DNA of 64,000 nucleotides from Eublepharis macularius (GCF_028583425.1 NC_072805.1:10808501-10872500); one strand, 5' to 3'; positions 42,233 through 54,300 are shown, counted from the first letter of the stretch. Translations and numbers: made by a program. The notes: generated by a model from the sequence alone, not told the origin.

Positions 42233-45200
42233 GCACAGTTGCTTGGTTGAGACCTCAGTTGCCCAAGAAGCTAGAGTAGATCCATAGGTCCAGCTTCATG
42301 ACCAGTTCCCACAGGACTGTGGGAAATGGAAACCAACTCCCATAAGGGCTCATCATGTCCACTGTTGATGAGAATAAGGCCCTGCTTCCATGTAGTGTGG
42401 GTATGTGGCAATGGGATATGGTCTGTAGGTGGTTATGAAACTGGTGAGGCTGTAGCAAAGGTAGATGCTGTGAGCCACTTGGAAAACCTAACCTGAAATA
42501 GACAGCTTTCCAATCCACTCCCTTGGAGAGTCAAATATAACCACTGAAGAGACTGGCTGTCTTAGGAGTGTGGTTTTGGTTCCTGTCCAGAGAGGGTAGA
42601 GACAGTTCATCTCAAGATACTGAGGCAGGTGGGAATCCCTTTGCTTGTAGTGGCAACCCCCAAGAGACTGAGTTTGCTGTGCCTTCTTCCCTTTGCAGCC
42701 ACCCAGAGCAATACCCCTCACCAGACACGCTCGCTAACCATGAGCAGACAGGCATTCCAGCATTGGAGGCCCACCCTACACCTCAGAGGAGACCCATTTC
42801 CTTGTTACTTGCATTGATAAGCAGTGACAAAAGGCACAATTTCTTAAAAGAAGCTTTTTTTTTAATCTGCAAGAGAATAGTATTCATTAGATGCATTCAG
42901 ATAAATGCCTAAGTAGTGACTCTCGCAATAAAATACAGTTCAGCATAATAACATCTTAATTTACAGAAAATGCACAGCAGCAAATAACGAGTGCAATCTG
43001 GGACAAAATTTTGCACTTTTTAAAGTCCTATTGGTTTCAATTGTACTGAAACTCTCTCCCTTTGAAATCCATGAGAGCTAAATGTGTTCAACATTACCTG
43101 AATTATGCCCTTTAAAAAAAAATTAAGTAAAACTGGTATAGCGGGATTTCTAGGTTCAGATCTGCCAGTCCTTTATACCAGCATAACAGAAATGTTTGTG
43201 ATTAACCCTAATTTACATGCCGGTTTCTGGTACTTTTGTATCTGGGACCATTTTCTGGGTTCAGCTGGGGATCTGCCATCCTTTTAAACGGCCACTTGTG
43301 CCAGAGAGAAGGGTTGTGTACTGCTGACATGGTGGCCGCAGATCCTTTGCCTGTTGCCAGTGATTTGACTTTCGAACGTCAGTGATTGGAATGTCAATGA
43401 TTTACACTGTTGTTCTTCTTAATGATTTATTTTCGGTGCCATTAGAACGCATGGCCCTTGACATTCTTTCATAAGTAGAAAGAGAGAGACCTCTGCCTTG
43501 AGGAGCAAATGGGGAGGGCGACAGCAGGAGGGGAGAGAGCCAGTCAAGGGCTGAACTCCAGTTGCTACCTTAGAACCCAGACAACGTACCCTTGCTCTTT
43601 AGGTTGCTGATACAACTGGAGCGGTCTTCCTGGATCTCATTGCTCAGCTTCTTCCTGGATCTCATTGCTCAGCTTCTTCCTGGATCTCAGTGCTCAGCTT
43701 CTTCCTGGATCTCATTGCACCAGCTTCTTCACAGGCAGCCTGGTGGTAGCAGCCTCTTCCAGGACTTCGGTCTAGTTAAAGGGTACGGGCAGATTGTCCC
43801 GATGGCAGGGTGCCGACCATAATTTACACGTGTTGGTGGACTTCGTGAATGGCAGTAGGCACTTTTTTTTTTGTATGTGGGAATCAGTACAAAATGTAAC
43901 CTGTGATTCTGTAGCCCTATGAAAGGAAAAACAACATGGGCAAACCATGAAGCCCCCCTCTGGTCAGGTGGATCTCGTTTTGTACGTAAGTACATTTAAC
44001 AAGCTTGATGATAAGCAAATGGTAACATTACCCCAAATCAAAGTGCTCAGTGAGGAGAAATACCTCTTCTTGCAGAGTTCAGTCCCAGATAGCCACTGAG
44101 TGGGAGGAAACAGGAGGCCCCGTGGAGACGGCACAGCCCCACCTCAGCCAGAGTTCCAGAAGAGATCGTGCTCCCGCAGTACTGCCAAGCCAAGCCGTTT
44201 TGCAATACATCTCATAATAATTCAGTATGTTCTTGGCACATACAACAGGTTGATATGTAATATAGATATGGTCAAAGAACATACCAAATCATTGATAAAT
44301 TCTAGATAGGCTTTATATGGGTTCTTCTATAATTTTTATACAGATTTATACAGATTTAACCATCATTCCCCTCCCCGTCCCCCCAGCCCAAAGAATCCTG
44401 GCAACGGTCATTTGGTGAAAGTGCTTTCTGGGAGAAGCTACTAATCTCCCATCCCTCCAAACAGAACTACAGTTCCCAGAACTCTTTTAGGAAAGAGGAT
44501 GATTATTTAGCTACTCTATGTTTGTCTGTGGCCCACGCAGTGATGCTAGCACGTCTGGGGGCCGCCTTGACTACTCCCTGACCAGAACAACCTGTTGGGA
44601 TCTTTCCTGGTCAGTTAAAGTAGAAGATGAAGAAGAGAAACCTGGGAAAGGACCCCGCTACACATTTTACTGAATCACATTTCCTGTTGAAATGTATAGC
44701 CACTGGTCTCCCTCAGACCAGCTTCAACACATCCCCATGTAAGTATATGCTTATTCCTCTAAGGACATATCCTGATTACAAATGTATATCTGTTTAACTG
44801 TCATGGTCCCCCCCTCCCCCACAAATAATCCTAAGAATTTTAATGTGTTGCGCTAACAACCTTAGAGATCACTAGTTGCTTTCCTCCACAACTGTGAGCT
44901 AAGGTTCTCTAGGGACAGGAATATCAAACCCGTTTAAGCGTGTGGTGCAGGTAAGCCCTTAAAGCGGTGGTTCTCAAACTGTGGGTCATGACCTCAAAGT
45001 AGGTCAACAGTTCTCTTTCAAGTAGCTTGCAAGTCTCCTGAGCTCAGGCTGTCCTCCAAGCAGTGAGAAAAGGAGAAGAAAGGGCAAAGCTACCACATTC
45101 TCCGCTCCTGCCCTTCGTGGCCCAATTCCTTCCCAAGGGCTTGGTTCGCTCCCTGCCACTAGCACTGTGGTGGTGACAGGCGTGGCCTACACTCGCTGCC

Positions 45201-45315
45201 TCCCAGTCCTGCATCACCCACTACCTGAGGCACTGTGGCAGCAGGTTCCCAAAAAGAGGGCAATTTTAGAAGTTGGTCCCACTTCAGAAAGCTTGAGAAC
45301 CGCAGCCCTAAGGGA
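42233..45315. other. Region downstream of ANO2, no gene recognised
   Basis: Expected to contain the ANO2 3'UTR next to 45315 (minus strand), but I did not find a convincing polyadenylation signal to fix its end. One minisatellite lies at 43620-43735. Otherwise unassigned. Confidence 0.4.
43620..43735. repeat. Minisatellite, 25-bp unit, about 4 copies
   Basis: Unit CTTCTTCCTGGATCTCA followed by TTGCTCAG repeats about four times with few changes (one has CAGTGCTCAG). Confidence 0.9.
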
Positions 45316-45597
45316 TCACACATCTGTGTGCTGGGAGCTAAAGGAGGTAAAGCTGCCTCGTTGACTTCGGCTGAACTGGCAAAAACTCGCTGCACGGTTC
45401 CTCCGTCCTCTTGTCTCACTTCTGCTCTTTGCCTTATCCCGCATGATAAAGTTTTCTATCAGTTTGAGTTTCTCATGCTCTTCCTTCAAGAAGAAATCGA
45501 CCAACACACTCTTCTCCTTCTTGATCTGCTCACTGATATCCTTCGGGATGTCTGGGATCATCCAGTCAACAAGCACGCTCAGGAACATCACCAGGTT
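45316..45597 (-). CDS. ANO2: ANO2 last coding exon (anoctamin-2 C-terminus)
   Basis: Last exon of a Ca2+-activated Cl- channel of the anoctamin/TMEM16 family. It starts after a CAG acceptor at 45598-45600 and encodes [18 protein letters not shown] (the end of the last membrane helix), then a charged cytosolic stretch with [17 protein letters not shown] and EEHEKLKL, and a Ser/Arg-rich tail ending QHTDV before the stop at 45316. The DWMIPDIP segment, [21 protein letters not shown] and a QHTxV end are what I recall for ANO2 rather than ANO1, whose tail differs; this is recognition, not an alignment. The end fits a class I PDZ ligand (T-D-V); ANO2 is known to bind PSD-95-type scaffolds. 94 codons including the stop. 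Confidence 0.92.
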   Translation of the reverse strand, partial: NLVMFLSVLVDWMIPDIPKDISEQIKKEKSVLVDFFLKEEHEKLKLIENFIMRDKAKSRSETRGRRNRAASFCQFSRSQRGSFTSFSSQHTDV

Positions 45598-45944
45598 CTG
45601 CCATTAAAAAAAACAAAACAAAACAGGAGAAAGACGCATGGCGCTTACTGCAGTGAGAAGAGCCACACGGCATCAGTTGCAAAATGGACAATTCCCCACC
45701 CTTTCTACAAGTCAGACCTTTGGTCTATCAAGGCCGGTACTGTCTACTCTGACTGGCAGCTGCTCTCCAAAGTCTCAGGCTGAGGTCATTCACATAAATT
45801 ACTACTACCTGACACTTTTAACTGAAGGTGCTGGGGACTGAACCTGGAACCTTCCACATGCCAAGCAGATGTACTGAACCAGAACCCCTTCCCTGTAAGA
45901 TGGATGATAGTAGACGATCTAGAGGAAATAGATCCAGAGGAGTA

Positions 45945-46080
45945 CACTTTCGAGAACCACAGCTCTCTTCATCAGATGCATCTGACGATGCATCTGATGA
46001 AGAGAGCTGTGGTTCTTGAAAGCTTATGCTACGATAAAGTTGGTTAGTCTTAAAGGTGCTCCTGGACTCTTTACTAATCT
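45945..46080 (+). mobile_element. Hammerhead-bearing repeat with inverted pair (ANO2 intron)
   Basis: Plus unit full length: the core at 45994-46021, then GCTTATGCTACGATAAAGTT, GGTTAGTCTTAAAGGTGCTC and CTGGACTCTT. A truncated minus unit (45945-45975) precedes it head to head. Mirror-image organisation to 6250-6427. It lies in the last intron of ANO2. Confidence 0.65.
45988..46030 (+). ncRNA. Hammerhead-ribozyme-like motif
   Basis: CTGATGA (45994-46000), an extra A, stem GAGAGC/GTTCTT (one C replaced by T, so a weaker last pair), GAAA (46018-46021), then the short GC-TTAT-GC hairpin followed by TA. A minus-strand partner core lies at 45948-45975. Confidence 0.4.
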
Positions 46081-46615
46081 ATAGGGAAAAAGTTCTCAGC
46101 AACAATGAAAGCAGCCGGTACGTTTTCAACACACAAAATGCCCATTATTTTTTATCTGCAGGGCAGCAGAGGGAAGCCCATATACTTCCAGGACTCCTGC
46201 ACAGCTCCATTGCAGAACTTACAGAGACACACAGAGATGTGTTACAGTGGAGAAGAGGCCAACTTCAGTACTTTCAGCTACAGTGTTCTAGGTATATTGC
46301 TTTACTTCTTTCCATAGGATTGAATGGCAGACATTCAACTTAATGATTGTGTGCTGGTTACTTTTACGTGGGAGGTAAGAGAAAGAAAGGGGTGCACAGA
46401 AACGACCTTGGCGCAGAGGACTAGATCCTTTAGAACTGTGTTCCAGGTTTCAGGCCAGTTAAAGGTGATGGCAGACTGGCAGTTGGAAGCAATTAAACCA
46501 GTTGAGAACAGGGACCAAAGTAATATTAAGTCCATCATTTATGTAAAAGAAACTTGCCTAAGAGCTGATCTAGTCCAGGGGCTGACATAGAAGATATGCA
46601 CAAAATATGTATTGG

Positions 46616-46931
46616 CAGGGCTTTTTTTCAGCAGGAACGCGGTGGAACGGAGTTCCGGCACCTCTTGAAAATGCTCACATGGCTGGTGGTCCCGCCCCCT
46701 GATCTCCAGATAGAGGGGAGTTTAGTTTGTCCTCCGCGCCATGCAGCGCAGAGGGCAATCTAAACTCCCCTCTGTCTGGAGATCAGGGGGCAGGTCCACT
46801 GGCCATGTGACCATGTTTGCTGAGGGCAATTTAAACTTTAAAAAATTCCCCCCTTGTTCCAGGTAACCCAAAGTGACGTCATTGTGCAGTCCTGAGTTCC
46901 ACCACTGAGTTCTACCACCTCTTTTTCCCTG
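46616..46931. mobile_element. hAT-like MITE, copy 3 of 3 (ANO2 intron)
   Basis: CAGGGCTTTTTTTCAGC left end and a worn right end CTCTTTTTCCCTG. The internal TCTGTCTGGAGATCAGGGGG block is shared with the copy at 25784-26058. The right part has extra sequence not in the other copies. The flanking 8-mers share only TATTG. Confidence 0.75.
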
Positions 46932-46939
46932 CATATTGT

Positions 46940-49189
46940 TCTTCTCTGATTCATATTTTTAATGTGTATCTCTTAGAGCTGGGGAAATGCTGTTATCCAT
47001 TTGCCATGCAGACGGATTTCAAAACAAGGGTCCTAATTCAAAATGGCAATTTAAAATGTTTCCCTCTCCCCTTGGGAAAGAACAATGACAGAGCCTTGAA
47101 ATAAAAGTTGAACGCACAGAAAGGTCTGTGAGAGTATTTCCATGGTACAGAAATGGGGAACACTTGCATTGTAGTAAAAATTAATTTCACTTCAATCAAA
47201 AACAGATACCCCCCCCCTATATTCTGGACTGAGTCATTTTGCCAACACACATAAATAATGGTGCAAAACCTGGAATTTCTCACCCATTGCAGGTGTTAAC
47301 TAGCTTAGCAAAACTATAGAAATTGTATTATTACTAACCTTTGCTAATGTGAATGGTCTCTGTACTTTTCTCATTACATATTTTACATAATGATGGTATC
47401 TCACCTTATATTTTCTTTATGTCATGGTCCTTGGACCCTGCTGATTTAATTCACACACACACACCTGAACCTCATATATAAAATGCCTGCCTAGGGAGGT
47501 CCCACTACACAGAGAGGCTGGTAGCCTATAAAAGCTTGTGCTAGTATGAAAACTTGTCGGTCTTTAAGGTGCCATAATACTCCAGTTTATCTTCAAACCA
47601 AACATTTCCCAACTGTTGGACCACTTCCCTTCCTGAACCAACAGGCATTCCCCACAACTGCAAAATCTCACCTCTCAGCCATCAGGGGATTATTTCCTGC
47701 CAATTAACACTCACTGAGAAACAGCGTCCTTGTCATGGCACTAGATAGTTTTCTTTGCAGTTCCTTTGCAGTTTTTCTGCTAATAAGCTTTTGAACTTTT
47801 TTAAAAAACTGAAATAGGTTTTCCAGTCTGGATTTCTAGTAAAAAGATATTTACTTCAACCACATCAAACTTCTGCTAGCTTTTTATCTGCACTTATGTT
47901 TCTATTTTACTGTTTGCCACTAGAGGAATCCCATCCATAATACTTTGTTTCAGGTCTTTTCCACATGGGGCTTTTTTGCCGGTTCTGGCCACATACAGCT
48001 TTAATGTATCCTCTGAGTTCTGCACGTGTGGTCAAAATACCACGATTCAGTCTTCAAACTGCTTTCCAGATATTGGTGTGTTCTGGCTGTACCCAGTGCA
48101 GAAACAGTCTTTCCCGGGTTTTCTGTAGCTTTTCTCCCTGCGCACATACTCTGATTTCTTTTAAATCAAAGTAAAGATGGCTTTTTTGAAGTGCAGAATA
48201 TTTTCTTTGGTGTAAGCCTTGGCCTTTCGGCCTCTCCTGTGTCCTGATTGGTTGAACAGTAATGTATACACTCTTTCCTTCTCATTTCTCTCCCCTTTTT
48301 GAAAATGTCATCATTATTATGTGTTGTGTGTGCACACTAACCTCAGCATAGGTTTCCTAGGTTCCCTTACCCTCTGGTACTCACCTTTCAGCTGTCATTG
48401 CGCATGCGCAAAACACACAGGTGCTCCCAGGGCTATGCAATGATATAACTTCCAGAAAGTGACATCATCACGCAGGTCACATGCCGCCCCAGGAGCGCTG
48501 CTGCGCTCTGCAGCAGGCTGAAATCGGGAGTGCTCCCAGGCAGTGCGATGGGCCCTGGAGAGCTACTGCATTTGTCCATTTGGGGCTAAATTGGGCCAAT
48601 TTCAGGCTGAAATTGGCCCACTACAGTGCGTGGGAGTGCATTCCCCCGTCTTTTCCCCACTGACAGGTAAGCAAGGGGGGGTGGAGGATGGGAGTGGGGT
48701 ATCCCCCACCTCCAGAAGGGGAGTGGCAACCCTACCTCAGCAGTTAGCTTACAAGAAGGTCACAAGAAGGTATTGCATGAAAAACACCCACCCAAGACTT
48801 TTTTCCATGTTGTTGTTTTTAAATTAAACAGCATTGCAATTTTGCTGTTTTAACCAAAAAAAAGGGGTTGAAGACGTTGGGGGAAAATACTGTGAGGGCT
48901 AATATAAGAACTCTGCAGAGAGCCCTACAGAGGTTCTCTGCAGAGTTAAAAAAGTTTCCCTCCAGAATACCTCAGCCAATCATAAAATCCCTCAAATGTT
49001 GTCTAAATATTACATTACATTTTAGAATATAAGGAGCAAAGGATTAAAGAGAGCAAGCATATTTATATTTCCCAGATTGAGGGAAAGAGCTTAAAATTAT
49101 GAAGGAGCAAAGCAGGAGCCAGAGTGGAAAATACGTGAAATAAAGACTCTATTAGGGATTCAAATAAATATCAAATATATTGGCAGTGC
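46940..49189. other. ANO2 intron sequence, unassigned
   Basis: Part of the 4.0-kb last intron. A tail near 47525-47590 (AAAAGCTTGTGCTAGTATGA, then GTCTTTAAGGTGCC) is another decayed relative of the hammerhead-bearing repeat. Around 48360-48735 a GC-rich stretch ends GGCAACCCTA, like the TAGGGTTGCC MITE terminus. No further exon seen. Confidence 0.4.
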
Positions 49190-49262
49190 CAGCACAATTA
49201 CACCCTCCTAAGCCCACTGACTTATTTAGAAGGGTATTAATTCTGTTTAGGATCGCACTGTG
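49190..49262. repeat. Small foldback MITE relative (ANO2 intron)
   Basis: AGCACAATTACACCCTCCTA and GTTTAGGATCGCACTGTG are the worn ends of the same type as 49950-50033. Confidence 0.5.
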
Positions 49263-49433
49263 AATGTTATGCGTTCAGTACTGAGGCTGCTTCTAGATTT
49301 TGGCTTTCTTGATCACTAGTGTAAAGCAACTCACGTCTGAGTCGCTGTCTAGACCGTTGTTGAAGCCATTTTGGATGTCCAGGTGGTCAAAATAGAAACT
49401 TAATGGGTGGGTGAAAAAAATGAACAACAGAAT

Positions 49434-49438
<5 letters not shown>

Positions 49439-49465
<27 letters not shown>
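49439..49465. repeat. (CT)n microsatellite
   Basis: Pure CT run of about 27 bases in the last ANO2 intron. Confidence 0.95.
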
Positions 49466-49620
49466 TTAAAAGGTAGGACTTGCTACCTACTTTCATGAGG
49501 CAACAGAGGCTAGTTGGACTCCTTAAGGACCAAAGGTCAAACATATACATGTGTTGCAGGCAGCAAGCAATGAATGAATGCATTATATGCACTGGTAAAG
49601 TCAAATAAAACAGAACATAC

Positions 49621-49726
49621 CTGAAAAATAATGACAAAAGCCAAACGAGCAGATAAAACAGCCCAGTATTGTTTAGAAAATTCATACTGATTTTCAGACC
49701 ACGGTGGTTCTCTGTAATCTTTGAAT
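49621..49726 (-). CDS. ANO2: ANO2 penultimate coding exon
   Basis: 106-bp exon with a CAG acceptor at 49727-49729 and a GTATGT donor from 49620 down. Its first base completes an Arg codon, followed by 35 codons: [20 protein letters not shown], then [15 protein letters not shown]. The YREPPWSEN motif is a strong anoctamin signature found before the last membrane helix. Its phase joins exactly with the exons at 51878-52059 and 45316-45597. Introns on either side are 2151 and 4023 bp. Confidence 0.95.
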
Positions 49727-49949
49727 CTGTAAGAGGGCAGTCATTGCAACAAGAAAGACTGGAATCAATAGAACTCAAGAGCTTAATTTAGCTTAACTAT
49801 GTCCAATGTTTTAAGGGTAGCCTTAAAAATGTAATGTATGGATGGAACAAACACACACGTGTCTCACCCAGGACTGGCTGTATCTCTTGCTCAAGTGCAA
49901 TCCCAGGTTGGTTGCTGCATCAGGAGCCAACCCGATCCTAGGTCTGACA

Positions 49950-50033
49950 GTGCAATCCTAAGCAGAGTTACACTAGTCTAAGCCCATTGAAATCAGTGGG
50001 CTTAGACTGGTGTAACTCTGTTTAGGATTGCAC
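49950..50033. mobile_element. Foldback MITE, 84 bp (ANO2 intron)
   Basis: GTGCAATCCTAAGCAGAGTT, ACACTAGTCTAAGCCCA and a short loop, then TGGGCTTAGACTGGTGTAAC and TCTGTTTAGGATTGCAC: arms of about 37 bp with two or three mismatches. Relatives at 22340-22422, 49190-49262 and 51325-51405 show a dispersed family. Confidence 0.85.
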
Positions 50034-51320
50034 GGTAAGTCTAATAAATTGATCCGCAGCTCACACTCTGGAGCAGGGTTTGTCTGATAAGGGATTTATT
50101 TTCAATTTAACTTCAGCTAAATAAAAAAGTCCTTTTTTGCTCTGAAAAAATCATTATGTCTAATTATATGCCACAGATTGGTCCTGTTGCAATGTTTATT
50201 CAGAACAAATGCCAAAGAGTTCAGAGGAGTGCATAAAATGTTGCCTGACCTATTCCAGGAATGCACCACTGGGGAGTGTTTGAGCTTTGTTATGGATTCT
50301 ATTTAAGATACCTTAATCTCTGGCAAAGCCTGTACAGGGCAGATTCAGTCTGATTGCTGTACCATCATTGATCTGAAGAGGCTACACAAGTCTAAGAATA
50401 AAAGGGGTCAACTTTTTCCCAGCATATTTTCCAAGGACAGAAATAAAGATTACTTTATTAATTCAGCAAGGGACATTCTTTGATTATGCATTTATAAGCT
50501 AAGGGCCAACTAGCTGTGATGCAGGCAACACATGAAGATTTTCCCAACTTTGTTTTTCTTGTTACTGTACGGAGGGCAAGTGAGAGTGCAGAATTCTTTC
50601 TCTGTGGGCTTTTTGCCAATCAGTATTTCCCAACCTGCTTTTCTACACTACCCCACTGGGACAGATATCTTGGGTCCATGTATTTTTTCCTTAAGAGGAA
50701 CAAAAGCAGGTGTGCGTATGTGGGGGGGGGGGGTCTTGTTGTTAAGAGATCAGTGGTTACATCAGGATCTATCATAATTAAATGTTGTGATCAAAGTAAA
50801 AAAAAATGATGGAAGCTCATAACTAGTATGGACACCAACTTTTGGGAATATTATCTCACTATACTAACATTTCACAAATGAAAATAGGGGTATTCTTCTC
50901 AAATCAAGGATCCCTGTTTAAGACCCCTTACTTTCTGCTCCATAATATGCACGCACACACACACACTACTATTTATTGTAATGCTCAGCTCCAACTAATC
51001 TATACTTTTCCCACCTGTGCTTCAATAACCTACCCTGTGCTGGTTTATTACTAAATAGATCATCTATTATTCCTCTTAAAGATACATTGGAAAAACACTG
51101 CTGCCCTATAATACATTGTCAAGGCTAACAGCTCAACGGATGGTTACCAACTGCAGAATCTGAAAAGATTCTGCAGTTGGAGTCAAATAGCTACCCCACA
51201 GTCAGAGATCTAACATCTAGAGAACTGGCAAAAGGGGGTGAACCTTAAGAATGACATCTCTTGAGGCACATGAGCACACAATCACAAAATGATAAGAAGG
51301 CTTCCTCCAACAGTCCAGTC
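50034..51320. other. ANO2 intron sequence, unassigned
   Basis: Intron of the exon pair 51878-52059 and 49621-49726. Contains a perfect short hairpin at 51147-51180 but no exon or known repeat. Confidence 0.4.
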
Positions 51321-51324
51321 CTTA

Positions 51325-51405
51325 GTAGACCAGTACGCTTCTAAACCCATGGAAGTCAGTTGGCTTAGAGGGGTGTAGCCCTGCTTAGGACTGCACTGCA
51401 AATCT
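51325..51405. repeat. Small foldback MITE relative (ANO2 intron)
   Basis: CAGTACGCTTCTAAACCCAT and GCTTAGGACTGCACTG ends; same family as 49950-50033, diverged. Confidence 0.55.
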
Positions 51406-51569
51406 CTCCAAAATGTTAATCATTGACAATGGCCTGTTGCGAATGGCGGGGAGGGGGGGAGGCAGAAATAAAGAGCCGGGCCCTGGTAAATATGGACTCC
51501 CTAGACAAGCTAGACATTTGGCAGTTAAAGTACACTTCTCACAGATGCTTGTGACATGATAAATCTGTT

Positions 51570-51690
51570 AGTGAAAGCCAGCCTGGTATGAAGGTATATG
51601 GCATGTTGGACTAGGATCTGGGAGAGCCAGCTTTGAATCCTCAATCTGCCATGGAAGCTTGCTGGGTGAACATGGGCCCCACACACCCTC
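51570..51690 (+). mobile_element. MIR-like SINE fragment (ANO2 intron)
   Basis: GTTGGACTAGGATCTGGGAG, CCAGCTTTGAATCCTCA (B box) and GCTTGCTGGGTGAACATGGG: head part of a tRNA-derived SINE. Confidence 0.65.
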
Positions 51691-51877
51691 TCAGTCTAAC
51701 CTTCATATATCAGGAGACAACCCTATGTATTTTAAAGAGCAATCCTACTCAGAAGTAATCCTCAAGGATGGATTGCAGCCTTACTTGCTTAAGAACTGTA
51801 AGACACTGAAATCCATGCAACAGTTAATATCATTAAGTCATAAATTTATCAGCGAATGCTTATTTAAGCAGATTTAC

Positions 51878-52059
51878 CTGCAAAAAGATACCTCCTGTTC
51901 GAAAGAAGAATTCTGTGGTTGGGTTCCAGCCTTGAAATGGCTGATGTTGAAGTATGAGAGCGTGTGATTGGTGAAGCCATGCATGGTCCCATTGTTACTG
52001 TATGCATACTGATAGACAAGGCGTGGAATGAAATCAGAAGTGACAGAAATGACAAAGGC
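51878..52059 (-). CDS. ANO2: ANO2 exon with extracellular loop
   Basis: 182-bp exon: acceptor CTCCCAG at 52060-52066, donor GTAAAT from 51877 down. It encodes [20 protein letters not shown], then a loop with [20 protein letters not shown], and ends EQEVSFC plus two bases of an Arg codon. The [12 protein letters not shown] motif is a strong anoctamin signature. Four N-glycosylation sequons (NGT, NHT, NIS, NSS) lie in what should be the outer loop before the last helix. Cysteine near the end is conserved in ANO1 and ANO2. Confidence 0.95.
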
Positions 52060-52067
52060 CTGGGAGA

Positions 52068-52885
52068 AAAAGAAGATCTTTACCATGTGAACCTGCAAAT
52101 ATCTGCAGTGTGCTTTCAAGTCACTTTACTGATGCAGATGATGGTGATCAGAAAACTCTGCAGACGCCTCCCAACAGAGAAGCCGCTTTGTGGCTGGAAG
52201 ACAGAGTGGACTAGTCAGGCTTCTGGGCACAATTTTATCTCCTGAGCAGTTTAGAAGAGAATCCTGCCAGAAATGTTCCCTCCACCAAACCTTTGATTGG
52301 AGACTTGTGGTTGGGTGGTGGCTGGCATGGACACTTTCAGCAGAGCTCCAAGGAGTTACGGTTTTACTGTTCAATTATTTTTTAATTTGCTTTGGGCACC
52401 ACCAGTCCTTCAGGATTGGCCCAATGCTCTGGCTGCTTATATGCTACATGGGGGCTGGCTAGGGATTCTGGTGGCTTTGGTAATCATTTGTCCAGAGGCT
52501 TTGGAGACTATTGTTGGATCTTTTTATGGGTCCTGGATTTTTACCATCATCAGTTTTCTTATTTTTAAGGATGATTATCTTTAAAAAGAAGATTGAGCAA
52601 AGAAAAAGGTAGAGACGATGGAATGAAGAATGAATCTTGAGGGCCACTGAACGGGGTCGAAATCAAGCACAGCAGTGCCTGGCATGAAGGGCCACTGGTT
52701 TCAAATGGCCATCACCATGGATGTTCTGGCCCACAGCCACTCTGACCAAGGGCACTCAGGGTCTTGCGTCAGCTGCTGGGGATTCAGGACCGGCCTGCTC
52801 CGTTCAGCAGGGCAGTTCTAGTTGCCTCCACTTCCTCAGTGACAGCTGCTCCTTTTGTTTAACTTCTTCCATCTTTGCCTATCAT
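52068..52885. other. ANO2 intron sequence, unassigned
   Basis: Upstream part of the 2.7-kb intron. No exon, RNA or recognised repeat. Confidence 0.35.
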
Positions 52886-52889
52886 AGGG

Positions 52890-53102
52890 TAGGGTTGCCA
52901 ACCTCCAAGTGGGACCTGGAGATCTCCTGGAATTACTACTTTCTTCCAACAGAGATCAGATCTCCTATAGAAAATGGCTGGTCTGGAGGATGGACTCTAT
53001 GACATTATACCTTGCTGAGATGCCTTCCCTCCCAAACCCCTCCCTCCCCAGGATCTGCCCCCAAATCTCCAGGAGTTTCCCAACCCATAGTTGGCAACCC
53101 TA
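52890..53102. mobile_element. MITE with TAGGGTTGCC termini, copy 3 (ANO2 intron)
   Basis: 213-bp element with inverted termini TAGGGTTGCCAACC and (reverse) TAGGGTTGCCAACT. Flanking 8-mers TCATAGGG and CCATAGGG match at 7 of 8. The internal CCTGGAGATCTCCTGGAATT and CCAAATCTCCAGGAG blocks are partly complementary. Best preserved member of this family in the window. Confidence 0.88.
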
Positions 53103-53110
53103 CCATAGGG

Positions 53111-53869
53111 CCTCTGGGCAAACAAGAGGGGTTGGGAAGCTCTCTAGCTACTGCCTCCTGTCTCCTTGAAGATCCTGTTCTTCTCCTGCTGGTACTCAGG
53201 CTTGGAGGAACAGCATTATTCTTTGAGAGCTTGCACTAGGCTGTCAATGCATCAGAGATGCCACACCACTTCTGCTCCAACTGGGTTGCAATGGAGCCAC
53301 CAGGAAGCCACAAGTGTGTGTGTGCGCACGTGTGCACGCACTTAGATGATCAGAGTTAGACTTGCTAGGGGGACCCAACTGTACTTAGGCCAAAAGGACA
53401 CATTTGGAGAACTTAGTGATTCAGGCCCATTTCACACGAACTCGCCACTATCTCCACGGCTGCAAGCACAGCAGGAAAGTTAATATGGTTCATCCTGACA
53501 CCATCTTTACATAAGATGCAAGTATTGGGCCTTGCAAGACATTCAAATACAGAATCTCTCTAATTCTTGAAATGTGAAAAGATGCTTTTTCTTTTGAGTA
53601 TAATTGTGAGCAAACTTCTTAAAAAATAAAATTTGATTGGGTCACTAGATGTCAGATAAATTTGTCTTGGGGCTGGATCTGGCTTGCAGGCTGCCAGTTG
53701 GCTATCCTTACTCTAAATCACAAGAAACTTAGAACTGGCATTAAACCTTCCAGTGGCCAAACTGTGTAATCTTAGAATCTCATTAGGACCCTTCAATGAA
53801 CCTTGCTAAAAACTGGACTGAAGTGCCTAAGATTTGTGGGTGCAGGTTGCAGAATGGGGCCCGTTATTT
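53111..53869. other. ANO2 intron sequence, unassigned
   Basis: No exon or recognised repeat. Confidence 0.3.
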
Positions 53870-54300
53870 TAATAGATTCTTTTTTAAATTTATTTTTTAT
53901 TGTTATTGTAGAAAAGTTAAAAAATAGAATAAAAGAAAGAAAGTGGAGCATAACAAGAAGACAACTACAAAGGGCCAAGAATGGCCTACAAATCAATCTA
54001 CAAAGTAAAAAAAGTAAGAAACGTAACAGGCATATTCTTAATCCATTACAGTTTACCGCCTACAACACTTTCCTCTTTATTATCAATCAGCGTGTGGTCT
54101 CATTAATATCTTTTTTCTGTGTCTCTTCTTCTTGATATCTCAGAACCTTATTCTTAAAAATCAAAGCCACAAATCATTAATTCATTTTTCTTTGTCTCTT
54201 GCAGATAGTCCATAAAGGGATTCCAATTTGCTATGAATATAGAGAGTGTTTTATCTCTAATTAATGCTGTAAGTTTGGCCAATAGATTCTTGACAACTTG
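53870..54300 (-). mobile_element. L1 LINE 3' end, minus strand (ANO2 intron)
   Basis: Minus-strand translation near 54154-54300 reads VVKNLLAKLTALIRDKTLSI, then NWNPFMDYLQETKKNELMIC and GFDF with a stop at 54156-54154. This is the same ORF2 end as at 2265-2491. The sequence down to about 53870 would be 3'UTR. Strongly 5'-truncated. Confidence 0.75.
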
